Positions 36,406-44,969 are shown, numbered from the stretch's first letter. The stretch is 46,485 bases of DNA from an uncultured Anaerolineales bacterium (GCA_903825565.1 CAIKBD010000078.1:1-46485); one strand, 5' to 3'. The notes: a model not told the origin generated them from the letters alone. Translations and numbers: made by a program.

Positions 36406-38619
36406 TTACTCGCCCATGTCTTGCAGTAACTTTTCGTAATCCTCGACCTGGGTCGGTTGCAATTCGATAATCCGCCGAATGACTTGGGCGGCGGCGGGCT
36501 TGTTGCCGGCGCTCAACAACGTTTCCCCCAGCCCGTCGAGCACGGTCACGGCTTTGTCCTTTGCGCCGAGCGCCAAATAGTTGTCGGCGAGCCGCAATGC
36601 CAGACCTTGCTCGCTGGGATAATTTTGCGCGAGGGCTTCGAGCACCGCCGTCACCTTTTGCGGCTCGCGGCGGTCGCGGTAGCGTGTCAATAAATCTTCG
36701 AGATCGCGCAACGCGGCGGGCGCTTGGTTCAGGCGAAATTCCAAATCCACGATGTAAAAATGCGCGCGTTCGTCATCGGGCGATTGCTGGCGAATCTCCT
36801 GAAAAATCCCCAACGCGCCTTTGAAATCGCCCTGGCGCAAACGTGTTTCGCCCCAGCGATGCCGCAATGACAATGCGACCGGGCTGGTGATGTTGGCGCG
36901 CGTCGCCAAGCGCGCCCCCTCGGTAAATTTTTCATTGGCGCGTGCCGCTTGACCCAAGCGCGCGTACGTGTCGCCGAGAATTAGGTACTGCTCCAACGCG
37001 TCTTCGTTGCGTGCTTGTTGCACCAAGAGATCGATCAACCGCGAGCGCATGCCCACGTCGTCGGTCATCACGGCTAACGCGTGGCGGTACATTGTTTCCG
37101 CGCGTTTGAGATCGGCGCGCGTCATGTACAACTCGGCAAGTGTTTGGTACTTGAAACTGGCTTCTTCGAGCCGGTCTTGCTTCACCATAATTTCGGCGAG
37201 CCGAATGTGCGCGGGCAAGTAATTCGGCGCGAGTTGGATCGCGTGGTAACATTCTTCGGCTGCCGCGCCCAGTTTTTCGCGGCGCATGTACTCTTGTGAC
37301 AGCGCGAGGGCTTCGAGCACCTTGTCGGAATCCGGCATTTCGATCACTTCGGCGAGACTGGTTTGCTCGTCCGTCGTGTGCAACGCTTCGAGGTGGCGGC
37401 GGACTTGTTGCACCTTGTCTTCCCAGCCCTTGCTGTTCAAGAAATCTTCCAGCGCCTGGCTGAATTTTTCCGCTTCCGCGCGGTCGCCCTTGGCGGCGTA
37501 ACTTTCCGCCAAGCCCTCGTACACCGAGATGAGATCGTCGGCTTGCTCGCGGCGCACGCTCCCCAGGTCTACGATCTTGACGACTTGCAAAAAGTGTTCG
37601 ACCGCCGCATCCATTTTGCCTTGCGCGCGATAGCACTGCCCCAGCGCATAGTGACTGGCGAGCGCCAAACTGTGATCGGTGGTCGTCTCCGCCAGGAATG
37701 CTACGGCTTCGTCGTAGCGCATCGTCTCAAAGTAAAGCAGGCCCAGGTTGAATTTGACTTCGGGGCGTGCGATGCCCGCCGCCAAAAGTTTGCGGTACGC
37801 CTCAATCGCTTCGCCGACGCGATGGTGCATTTGGGCGTCCACCGCGTGCGCGATCAACGCGTCCACTTCGATCTGACTGATCGCGGGGCGTTCGGTAGGA
37901 TGGCGTTGTTCGTCCGCGCCGTCTTTCGGTCCCGCGGCGGGTTCCTCGAACAAGTTTTCCGCCAAGCGCGAGAGGGCGGCTTTTTCCGCCGCGCCCATCG
38001 GGCTTGCCAGACTTGCCGATTTGGCGCTTTCCATGCGTTCGGCGTCTTCGATCATCACGCGCGCCGCGCTGTTGCGCGGATCGAGTGTTTGGGCTTGGCG
38101 GGCGGCGTTCAGCGCCTTGCTGTCCTCGCCGCGTTTTTTGTAAATGCGCGCCAGCGCAATGTGCTCCGTCGCCGCCGCGGCAAATTGCCCGCCGCGTGCG
38201 TAGGTTTCCGCCAGTTTCAAATGCAAGTCCGTGCGGTCCGGTTCTAACTCGGACGCGCGCCGCCACGCTTCGACGGCTTTGGCGGACAGTTTGGTGGAGA
38301 GGTACAGTTCGGCGACTTGGAGGTACGCGCCGGCGGCTTCGGCGGGGCGTTTCAGTTTTTCGAGCAAGACCGCCATGCGCGCCACCGGCACGGGATCGCG
38401 GGGTTGCATTTTGGCGAGTTGCTGGTATTCGTGGAACGCGTTTTCCCACTGCCCCAGTTCTTCGAGCGCGTGCGCGAGACTGGCGCGCACGCTGACTTCT
38501 TCGGGAAATTCGCCAAGTGCGCGGCGATATTCGTCAGCGGCTTTTTTCCACTGTCCGTCCCACGCGGCGTTATGTCCTTTTTTGATCGCGGCATTAAAAG
38601 CAGAGCGATTGCCTGGCAT
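36406..38619 (-). CDS. Tetratricopeptide-repeat protein
   Basis: A 737-residue, soluble, Ala/Glu/Leu-rich protein with TPR helices from the N-terminus (WKKAADEYRRALGEFPEEVSVRASLAHALEELGQWENAFHEYQQLAKMQP) to the C-terminus (PAAAQVIRRIIELQPTQVEDYEKLLQDMGE). I see no signal peptide or catalytic domain, so it is a cytoplasmic scaffold. It lies immediately upstream of cdaA-cdaR in the same operon; a link to c-di-AMP signalling is only positional. There is no clear ribosome binding site, and the 5' side is an inverted-repeat spacer. Confidence 0.88.
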   Translation of the reverse strand: MPGNRSAFNAAIKKGHNAAWDGQWKKAADEYRRALGEFPEEVSVRASLAHALEELGQWENAFHEYQQLAKMQPRDPVPVARMAVLLEKLKRPAEAAGAYLQVAELYLSTKLSAKAVEAWRRASELEPDRTDLHLKLAETYARGGQFAAAATEHIALARIYKKRGEDSKALNAARQAQTLDPRNSAARVMIEDAERMESAKSASLASPMGAAEKAALSRLAENLFEEPAAGPKDGADEQRHPTERPAISQIEVDALIAHAVDAQMHHRVGEAIEAYRKLLAAGIARPEVKFNLGLLYFETMRYDEAVAFLAETTTDHSLALASHYALGQCYRAQGKMDAAVEHFLQVVKIVDLGSVRREQADDLISVYEGLAESYAAKGDRAEAEKFSQALEDFLNSKGWEDKVQQVRRHLEALHTTDEQTSLAEVIEMPDSDKVLEALALSQEYMRREKLGAAAEECYHAIQLAPNYLPAHIRLAEIMVKQDRLEEASFKYQTLAELYMTRADLKRAETMYRHALAVMTDDVGMRSRLIDLLVQQARNEDALEQYLILGDTYARLGQAARANEKFTEGARLATRANITSPVALSLRHRWGETRLRQGDFKGALGIFQEIRQQSPDDERAHFYIVDLEFRLNQAPAALRDLEDLLTRYRDRREPQKVTAVLEALAQNYPSEQGLALRLADNYLALGAKDKAVTVLDGLGETLLSAGNKPAAAQVIRRIIELQPTQVEDYEKLLQDMGE

Positions 38620-38626
38620 AGTTTTT

Positions 38627-38681
38627 CAATCAGGCAATCAGGCAATCAGCCCCCCTGGCGCGGCGACCGACTGCCTGATTG
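38627..38681. repeat. Inverted octamer-repeat element in the argF-TPR spacer
   Basis: CAATCAGG is repeated nearly three times (38627-38649), and TGCCTGATTG at 38672-38681 is the exact complement of the first ten bases. It has the same architecture as the SAM-operon spacers but an 8-nt unit. It lies just upstream of the TPR start, so it could influence its translation. Confidence 0.8.
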
Positions 38682-38687
38682 ATCAAC

Positions 38688-39629
38688 TTACTTTTTGGCT
38701 TTCGTTTGTTTGCCTGCCATCAAGAGCGCGACGACGGCTTTTTGCGCGTGCATCCGGTTTTCGGCTTGATCGAAAACGACCGAGTGCGGACCGTCCATCA
38801 CTTCGTCGGTGATTTCGGAACCGCGATGCGCGGGCAGGCAGTGCAACACGACGCATTTGGGTTTGGCAAGCGCGACGAGCGCGGCGTTGATCTGGAACGG
38901 CGGGAAAATTTTGGCGCGTGCGGCGGCTTCGGCTTCCTGTCCCATACTTGCCCAGACATCGGTGTACAACACATCGGCGTCACGCGCGGCGGCTTGAGGA
39001 TCGTGGATCTGCTCGACACTGCCGCCGGATTTTTTGCAGAATGTCTGCGCTTGCGCGATTGAAGCTTCGTCCAGCCCGTATCCTTGCGGTGCGGCGCAGA
39101 CGAAATGGGCACCGCCCAGCGCACAGGCAAACATCAGTGAGCGCGCGACGTTGTTGCCGTCACCCAGGAACACGACCTTCAATCCTTTGAGTTTGCCGCG
39201 ATGCTCGATGATGGTGAGCACGTCCGCCAGCGCTTGGCACGGGTGCTCGTGATCGGACAAGCCGTTGATCACCGGCACGCTGGAGTACTGCGCCAGTTCG
39301 ACGACGTGCGCGTGCGCGAACACGCGCGCCATCACGCCCTGCACGTACCGCGCCAACACGCGCGCTACGTCCGCGATGCTTTCGCGTTGACCCAGCCCGA
39401 TCTCGTTCGGCGACAGGTACAACGCTTGCCCGCCGAGGTGAAGCATTGCCATGTCGAAAGAGACGCGCGTGCGAAGCGATGGTTTTTGAAAGACCATGCC
39501 CAGCGTCTTGTTTTTCAAGATTGGTTTGTTGCCGCGCTTGCGCCATTCGGCTTTGAGTTTTTTTGCCGTACTCAGAAGCGAATTAAATTCCGCCGGAGAT
39601 AAATCGGCAATTGCCAAAAAATGTTTCAT
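38688..39629 (-). CDS. argF: Ornithine carbamoyltransferase
   Basis: A 313-residue enzyme of arginine synthesis that joins carbamoyl phosphate and ornithine to citrulline. Signatures: KPSLRTR (49-55, the carbamoyl-phosphate loop, here SLRTR instead of STRTR as in many OTCases), HPCQ (129-132), DVWASMG and HCLPAHRG, which mark ornithine rather than aspartate transcarbamoylase. GAGG lies upstream of the ATG. No other arg gene is present. It sits between a phosphodiesterase and the c-di-AMP genes on the same strand. The Lys-rich end AGKQTKAKK is unremarkable. Confidence 0.96.
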   Translation of the reverse strand: MKHFLAIADLSPAEFNSLLSTAKKLKAEWRKRGNKPILKNKTLGMVFQKPSLRTRVSFDMAMLHLGGQALYLSPNEIGLGQRESIADVARVLARYVQGVMARVFAHAHVVELAQYSSVPVINGLSDHEHPCQALADVLTIIEHRGKLKGLKVVFLGDGNNVARSLMFACALGGAHFVCAAPQGYGLDEASIAQAQTFCKKSGGSVEQIHDPQAAARDADVLYTDVWASMGQEAEAAARAKIFPPFQINAALVALAKPKCVVLHCLPAHRGSEITDEVMDGPHSVVFDQAENRMHAQKAVVALLMAGKQTKAKK

Positions 39630-39671
39630 GTTTACCTCGATCCGTGTTGAGATTCATGTTGGTCGCGCGCC

Positions 39672-40205
39672 TTACAGCGGTACAATGCGGCCCTTGATCG
39701 CGTACGGGTTGATCTCTAAAATGCCGACGCAACCGATGCGACCGCCGCGTGGCGCAATTGAGCCGGGGTTGAAGAGCAGGACGTTCCCGTGCATTTTGAT
39801 ATAGGGTTCGTGGGTGTGTCCAAAGACGATGGCATCCACGTTGGAAAATTGGCGGAGGACAAATTCGCGGAGCATTTCGTCGCGGTGTGCGCGATTGAGC
39901 CGTGACCAGGCGCGCGTTAGCGGGTTGCCTTCCCACGCGCGATGCCCGTGCACCAAGCCCAGGGCGCGTCCGCCAAATTCGAGGCGGGATTTCTCTTCCA
40001 AATATTTGCGAAGTTCCGCGCTGTCGCGATCCCCGTAGACGGCAAAAGTTTGTGCGATGGGTTCGAGCTGTTGGAGCACGCGTAATTCGGTAATGTCGCC
40101 GGCGTGCAGGATCAAATCCACGCCGTTGAAAATTTCTAATACGCGCGTGGGCAAATTCGGAAAGATGTCTGGAACGTGCGTGTCAGCCAGAACGCCGATT
40201 TTCAT
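39672..40205 (-). CDS. YfcE/MJ0936-like metallophosphoesterase
   Basis: A 177-residue enzyme of the small calcineurin-like phosphodiesterase family, which hydrolyses phosphodiester or phosphomonoester bonds with two metal ions. Metal ligands can be followed: ADTH (Asp8, His10), GDI (Asp37), VHGH (His86, His88) and GHTH (His130, His132). The third motif, normally GN(C/H)D, reads GDRD, so the metal-bridging Asn is Asp59. This is unusual and may alter metal choice or rate. It begins 6 bases after the upstream membrane protein, likely cotranscribed. The substrate is unknown. Confidence 0.88.
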   Translation of the reverse strand: MKIGVLADTHVPDIFPNLPTRVLEIFNGVDLILHAGDITELRVLQQLEPIAQTFAVYGDRDSAELRKYLEEKSRLEFGGRALGLVHGHRAWEGNPLTRAWSRLNRAHRDEMLREFVLRQFSNVDAIVFGHTHEPYIKMHGNVLLFNPGSIAPRGGRIGCVGILEINPYAIKGRIVPL

Positions 40206-40211
40206 CTTGGA

Positions 40212-41102
40212 TCAAAACCACAAAGCCAGTCCCGCCACCAACATGGCGACGAGGACATAGGCTTGCACGTGTTGCGCGTATGCGCGGCCGTCCCGATTGA
40301 TGCGGTAACGCGTTTGCCACAAGACTTGCGCGATCAACCCCAGGGCGACGATTGCCGCGCCGACCGGGGTTGCCTCGGCGAACAGGAGCAGGGCAATGCC
40401 CAGTTGCGGCAGAAAACTCCAGCGTAACCAATGCTCTTGTCGGGCGACGACCACTCCCAGCAGAGCGCGATAGACCAGCGTAAAGAGTAGTGCAAAGACG
40501 AGTGATAGCCATGAAAAATACCCAAAAACGCTTTGGGTGATCAACCACGGCATGGCGATTTCGATCAACGCGCGCAAGCCCATACGCCGTTCGGCGCTCA
40601 GTTCGCCTTCGAGCAACGCCAAGCCCATAGTGCCGCCCACCAGCATCAGGGTTACGGGGGTCATCAGCGCCGCCAAGCACACGGCAAGGATGCCGGCAAT
40701 CACCATGCCGATGATTTCGGAGTCCACCAGGGGCCAAATGACGTTTCGCGCGAATGCGAGCCGCAAGGTCAGGGGTTTCAACGCGCGCGCAAGAAACGAA
40801 CCGGGCTGATCATCGCGTCCCAGATTCAACCACACGCGCGCCTGTGCCAAGTTACGCGGCAATGCCGCGCGCCAATCGGCGTGTAACCACAAGGCGCGCC
40901 ACGCGCCCAGCAAGGTGTCACACAGCAGAATGGACAAGATCACAAAGAGGAAAGATTGGCTACGCCACGCCAAACCGCCCGCCGCAATTGCGCCGCACAA
41001 CGCCGCCCACGCGGGTCCGAGAAACGTGATCGGGCGGGTCGGTCGCAAGTCCAGCGCGATCAATCGCCCCACAACTGGGCGCGTCGAAAACGATTCGTCC
41101 AT
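40212..41102 (-). CDS. Polytopic membrane protein of unknown function
   Basis: I do not recognise this family. The 296-residue protein has about seven hydrophobic segments, beginning after a hydrophilic N-terminus (MDESFSTRPVVGRLIALDLRPTRP). A central soluble loop has an ALPRNLAQARVWLNLGRDDQPGSFLARALKPL stretch, and a second half alternates helices with short Arg-rich loops. The promoter upstream predicts a transcript start only about 2 bases before the ATG, so the mRNA may be almost leaderless. It is the first gene of the minus-strand block that continues into the phosphodiesterase and argF. Confidence 0.7.
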   Translation of the reverse strand: MDESFSTRPVVGRLIALDLRPTRPITFLGPAWAALCGAIAAGGLAWRSQSFLFVILSILLCDTLLGAWRALWLHADWRAALPRNLAQARVWLNLGRDDQPGSFLARALKPLTLRLAFARNVIWPLVDSEIIGMVIAGILAVCLAALMTPVTLMLVGGTMGLALLEGELSAERRMGLRALIEIAMPWLITQSVFGYFSWLSLVFALLFTLVYRALLGVVVARQEHWLRWSFLPQLGIALLLFAEATPVGAAIVALGLIAQVLWQTRYRINRDGRAYAQHVQAYVLVAMLVAGLALWF

Positions 41103-41110
41103 CGCGCGCT

Positions 41111-41139
41111 ATGATACCACAACGATCTGAAAATGACAA
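41111..41139 (-). promoter_or_regulatory. Sigma70-type promoter for the minus-strand block
   Basis: Minus strand: TTGTCA (41139-41134), a 17-nt spacer, TATCAT (41116-41111). The expected transcription start near 41104 is almost at the ATG (41102-41100). Confidence 0.78.
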
Positions 41140-41148
41140 GCCACGAAT

Positions 41149-41177
41149 TTGACCCCCCCCAACACATCAAGTACAAT
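41149..41177 (+). promoter_or_regulatory. Divergent sigma70-type promoter with a C8 tract in its spacer
   Basis: TTGACC (41149-41154), a 17-nt spacer, TACAAT (41172-41177). Eight Cs (41153-41160) run from the -35 box into the spacer. The predicted leader is about 85 nt, up to the GTG at 41269. Confidence 0.75.
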
Positions 41178-41268
41178 TATCCCGCCGCACACATTTGGAA
41201 AGGCCTAGTCCGCCTCTTCAACTTGATCAATCGGAAAGGTCTTACCTGTGCCAGTTTGGAGGTCTGCC

Positions 41269-43851
41269 GTGAAGTTCAATATCCTGGGAATGTTTTTGAT
41301 CGTGCTGACCGTTGCTTGCACTGCCGCCCCAACCGCGATTCCAACTCCCGCACCCGCGCCGGTGGCGACTGCCGCGCCGACGCTTGCGGCGAGCGTGCCG
41401 CCGACGCGGATTCCCACGCCCAACGCGACAGCAACTGCCGCCCCACCGAGCGCGCCCACCGTGCGCGAGCGTTTCGTCTTGCGCGATTTGCCCGGCGTGG
41501 GCAAGCATCCCGCCGCGCTGGCGTTCAGCGGCGACAAGTTGTATGCGCTCAACACCGAAAGCGAAAACCTTGCCGTGATTCAGAACGAGCGCGTGACGAA
41601 ATTTATTCCCCTGGCAAAACGCCCCAGTGCGCTTGCCGCAGACCCCGCGCAAAACCGGCTCTATGTCGCCAATGCCGATGCCAAATCGCTGACGCTGTTC
41701 GTCAACGAGCAGAGCACGCGCACGATCAACACGGACGAAGAAATTCGCACGCTGTTGTTTTTCGAAAACCGGTTGTTTGCTGGGTCTAGCTCGAAAGGCA
41801 TGATTCTTGTGCTCGAGCCGAGCACGTTGCAGATCGAAGCGCGCATCACAGTGCCGAGTGCGCTCACCATCGTCAATCTCGTCGGCGATGCGCTGACGCA
41901 TCGCGTCTACGCCAATGTCTACAACAAAACGGCGGTGATTGACGCGCCGACTTTGCGAATGCAAACGATCCTGCCCACCGACCGCAGTTATTACACGCTC
42001 GTCGCGCCGCCGGGCAATGCGGTGTTCGTCACGACGTACGAAGCGAACACGAACACGCCGTACCTCGTCGCGTTCGATCCGGTTTCGGGCGCAATGCGCG
42101 GACGCGTCAAAGTAGGCAGTGATCCGCGCGCGAGCATTGCCAGCGCAGACGGCGCGCGCGTCTATGTCGCCAACGCGTACACGAACGATGTGACCGTGAT
42201 CGATCCGCGCGCGCTGAGCGTTGTCGCCACGATTCCCGTCGGCATCCAACCCTCCGCGCTTGCGCTCGACGAAAAGGCGCGGCGGTTGTACGTCGCCAAC
42301 GCCGACAGCGCGAACATTCACTGCGTGGATACGCAGACGAATCAGGTCGTCGCGACGGTTCCGCTTGGCATTCTGCCCACGCAATTTTTGGCGAACGAAA
42401 ATGCGGGGCGGATGTACATCGCCAACGCGTCCACCGATTCGGTGTTCGTCGTCGAAGGCGCGCGCCTCGTGAAAGAGATCGCCGTCGGCAGGCATCCGCT
42501 CGACCTGGCGCGCGATCCGCAAACGAATCGTGTGTTTGTGGCGAATGCGGCGGAGAACACGGTGACGGTGATTGACGAGGCGTCGTTTGCCGCGCGCGCC
42601 ACGCAACCGATCACGCGCGGCGTGACGACGGTCGCCGTGGATCGCGGGCGGTTGTTCGCCGGGAGCGCCGTGCTCGATGCGAACACATTTGCGTCGGTCG
42701 GCAGTGTGTTGTTGCGCGGTTATACCATCGGCTCAACCATCGCGCCGGAATTTTTGCGCTTTAACGCGAGCGGCAGTCGGCTGTACGCGTTGGGGTGGAA
42801 CGGCGTGCCCGGCTCCAACTCGCGCACGATTGCGTACAGTCTCGATCCGGCGACTTGGCAACAGCGCAACGTGTTGAGTTTCAACGGCAATGCGAGCCAG
42901 CTCGCGCTCGACCCGGACTCGCAACGCGTGTTTATCGCCGGCACGCACCCGCTTGCGTACTCGAACGAGTTAGGCGTTTACGATCTCAACGATACCCGGG
43001 TGTACTCGTTGACGTTGAGCGCGCGCACGGTCGGCATGATCTACAATCCGCAAACGCGGCACCTGTTTTTGGCGCAGGCGCAAAATTACGCGCCCGCCGT
43101 CGTCACGCCTACTGCGCTAGCCGCCAATAATACGATGCTGATTCTCGACGCTACTTCGTTCGGGCAGGTCGCGCTCCTCGAGGTGAAAGCGCCGGGCAAA
43201 TTGGGGCGGCTGGGCAATACGATTTACGTTGCCAACCGCGACGATGGATCGCTCACGTTAATCCAGGATGTGGCGCAACCCGTGCCGCCTGCGCCGACGC
43301 CCACGTTTACCCGCACGCCGTACCCCAGCGCAACCCAGGCTGTTGCGCCCGGCGCGCCTAGCGTCACCCGCCCGCTCGCCGCTACGCCGACGATGCCGCT
43401 GGCGTGTGGGCTTGCGCTCGGCTCGTTGGCGACGCCGCGCCTCACGCCGAATTTCATCGCGCAGTTTGGTTGTCCGCTGGAGTTGGAGCGCGTCGCTAAT
43501 TTTGCGACGCAAAAGTTCGAGGGCGGGCAAATGTTTTGGCGTGAGGATACGAAACAGATCAGCGTCCTGTTGAATGATAAATCCTGGGCACAATTCGAGG
43601 ACACGTGGAGCACGACTCAGCCGGAGGATGCTTGCCCGGCAATTACAGTGACCGGCGGTCAGAAACCCAAGCGCGGGTTTGGCAAGGTGTGGTGCGAGCA
43701 AGCCAATGTGCGGACAAAACTCGGCGCGGCAACTGCCAACGAAGTGGGGGTCTATGCCGCGCTCGTCCAACGGTTTGAGCGCGGGCAATTGTTTGCGAGT
43801 GTGGATCGCGCGCAAGTGTTTGCCTTGTTCGCAAACGGACGCTGGGAATGA
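41269..43851 (+). CDS. Beta-propeller (YncE/YVTN-type) lipoprotein
   Basis: An 860-residue exported protein. I choose the GTG at 41269, since GGAGG lies 6 bases upstream; it gives MKFNILGMFLIVLTVAC with a lipobox ending at Cys17. A Pro/Ala/Thr linker follows, then repeated blades of the YVTN type, such as RVYVANAYTNDVTVIDPRALSVVATIPVG and RLYVANADSANIHCVDTQTNQVVATVPLG. After a second Pro/Thr linker come two copies of a short motif (KFEGGQMFWREDTKQISVLLNDKSW and RFERGQLFASVDRAQVFALFANGRW) that I associate with Chloroflexi surface lipoproteins. It is probably a cell-surface binding protein; the ligand is unknown. It is coupled to the next gene by ATGA. Confidence 0.85.
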   Translation: MKFNILGMFLIVLTVACTAAPTAIPTPAPAPVATAAPTLAASVPPTRIPTPNATATAAPPSAPTVRERFVLRDLPGVGKHPAALAFSGDKLYALNTESENLAVIQNERVTKFIPLAKRPSALAADPAQNRLYVANADAKSLTLFVNEQSTRTINTDEEIRTLLFFENRLFAGSSSKGMILVLEPSTLQIEARITVPSALTIVNLVGDALTHRVYANVYNKTAVIDAPTLRMQTILPTDRSYYTLVAPPGNAVFVTTYEANTNTPYLVAFDPVSGAMRGRVKVGSDPRASIASADGARVYVANAYTNDVTVIDPRALSVVATIPVGIQPSALALDEKARRLYVANADSANIHCVDTQTNQVVATVPLGILPTQFLANENAGRMYIANASTDSVFVVEGARLVKEIAVGRHPLDLARDPQTNRVFVANAAENTVTVIDEASFAARATQPITRGVTTVAVDRGRLFAGSAVLDANTFASVGSVLLRGYTIGSTIAPEFLRFNASGSRLYALGWNGVPGSNSRTIAYSLDPATWQQRNVLSFNGNASQLALDPDSQRVFIAGTHPLAYSNELGVYDLNDTRVYSLTLSARTVGMIYNPQTRHLFLAQAQNYAPAVVTPTALAANNTMLILDATSFGQVALLEVKAPGKLGRLGNTIYVANRDDGSLTLIQDVAQPVPPAPTPTFTRTPYPSATQAVAPGAPSVTRPLAATPTMPLACGLALGSLATPRLTPNFIAQFGCPLELERVANFATQKFEGGQMFWREDTKQISVLLNDKSWAQFEDTWSTTQPEDACPAITVTGGQKPKRGFGKVWCEQANVRTKLGAATANEVGVYAALVQRFERGQLFASVDRAQVFALFANGRWE

Positions 43852-44399
43852 GCGCAACGTCTCGCGCTTGTGCCGGCAAACGGATTGCCGTTGTCGGCAC
43901 GAGTGGTTCGGGCAAGACGACGCTGGCGCGCGCGCTTGCGCAACGGCTGGGTGTGTCGCACGTCGAGATGGATGCGTTGCACTGGGAGCCGAATTGGACA
44001 GACGCGCCGCTCACGGTTTTTCGCGCGCGCGTCGCGCACGCGTTGCGCGGCGAATCCTGGGTGATTGATGGAAATTACAGCAAGGTGCGCGACTTGGTTT
44101 GGATGCGGGCGGATACAATCGTGTGGCTCGATTATCCGTTGCCGCTAGTCTTGTGGCGGCTCGTGCGGCGCACCTTTTGGCGCGCCATCCGGCGCGAGGA
44201 GTTGTGGGGCGGCAACCGCGAGCGGTTGGCGACCGCATTCTTGAGCCGCGATTCGATTTTGCTGTGGGCGATCACCAGTCAGCCGCGTCATCGCCGCGAT
44301 TACCCCGCGCTGTTTCAAAAGCCGGAGTACGCGCATCTCGTCGTCGTGCGGTTACATTCGCCGCGCCAAACGGCGGCTTGGCTTGCCGGGATCGGATGA
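43848..44399 (+). CDS. Small P-loop kinase, adenylate-kinase/FlaR (topology modulation protein)-like
   Basis: A 183-residue nucleotide-binding protein. The Walker A motif is GTSGSGKT (17-24). The next features, VSHVEMDALHWEPNWT and ESWVIDGNYSKVRDLVWMRADTIVWLDYPLPLVLWRLVRRTFWR, are characteristic of the adenylate-kinase-related FlaR group, whose substrate is not settled. A basic lid with REELWGGNRE follows. The ATG overlaps the stop of the beta-propeller gene (ATGA). The region after it is gene-free for about 700 bases. Confidence 0.85.
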   Translation: MSATSRACAGKRIAVVGTSGSGKTTLARALAQRLGVSHVEMDALHWEPNWTDAPLTVFRARVAHALRGESWVIDGNYSKVRDLVWMRADTIVWLDYPLPLVLWRLVRRTFWRAIRREELWGGNRERLATAFLSRDSILLWAITSQPRHRRDYPALFQKPEYAHLVVVRLHSPRQTAAWLAGIG

Positions 44400-44601
44400 T
44401 GCTTCTGGGTGTTGTTCCAACCCGATGACAATGGACAGTTCCGCAAGCGAACGGACGCGTGCCCGCTGGTCTGTCTGTGCAACTCGGCGGGCAATTGCAT
44501 CGCTCGCCGCATCAGGTGCAAGCTCGATTTATTGTTCGTCGGAGTTCGCCAACAGAATCGTGTATTCAGCGGCATGACTTGGCACACGCCGTGCGGATGC
44601 A

Positions 44602-44773
44602 CTACGGCTGGTGCCAAATCCATTGACGACGCCAAGCGTCACACCTGCCCTAGCGGGCGGTGCTAGGGTTTCGAGGAGCGTTTTTTGCGATGAGAAATCT
44701 CGTTCTTTTCAGAGTTGGGAGATCTCTCGCTTTACTCGAAACGACAGTCAAACCGACTTGGCACCAACCGTAG
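44602..44773. mobile_element. 172-bp MITE-like element with 16-bp TIRs and 9-bp target duplication
   Basis: The ends are CTACGGCTGGTGCCAA (44602-44617) and TTGGCACCAACCGTAG (44758-44773), inverted repeats with one mismatch. The element is flanked by perfect direct repeats GCGGATGCA (44593-44601 and 44774-44782), as expected for a target-site duplication. Inside are small hairpins (CCCTAG/CTAGGG at 44648-44668; GTTTCGAG near 44668-44676 with a matching CTCGAAAC) but no convincing open frame. A parent transposase is not in the window. Confidence 0.78.
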
Positions 44774-44781
44774 GCGGATGC

Positions 44782-44962
44782 ACACGGCTTTTCAAAAGTC
44801 GCTTGACATTGCCCCTCACCCCGCTAGCGCGACATCCGTGCGGCGTCCCGCCGCGTTACGGACGCGCTAGCGCCTCTCCCCACAGAGGTGAGGGAATTTG
44901 CCCCTTCTCCCTTTGAGGGAGAAGGTTGGGATGAGGGTCGCCTGACTTTTGAGAAGCCGTGT
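44782..44962. mobile_element. 181-bp TIR element (MITE/REP-like) next to the cold-shock promoter
   Basis: ACACGGCTTTTCAAAAGTC (44782-44800) and its inverted copy at 44944-44962 (one mismatch) bound the region. The core has a CCCCTCACCCC...GGATGAGGG repeat and a nested hairpin CGCTAGCGCG/CGCGCTAGCG enclosing a GCGGCG/CGCCGC stem (about 44822-44873), typical of folded non-coding repeats. TGACATTG occurs at 44804-44811 and again at 44965-44972, so exact borders are uncertain. No open frame. Confidence 0.65.
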
Positions 44963-44969
44963 CATGACA

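Noticed and set aside
44391..44580. Possible decayed gene on the minus strand after the P-loop kinase (peptide like ELSIVIGLEQHPEA with an internal stop)
   Set aside because: The frame has a stop (TAA) and no recognisable domain, ribosome binding site or start. Codon-like composition alone in a GC-rich genome is not enough.
44409..44666. 85-codon Cys-rich open frame on the plus strand
   Set aside because: It runs into the MITE-like element, has no ribosome binding site and no homology I recognise; the Cys residues come from GC-rich composition.
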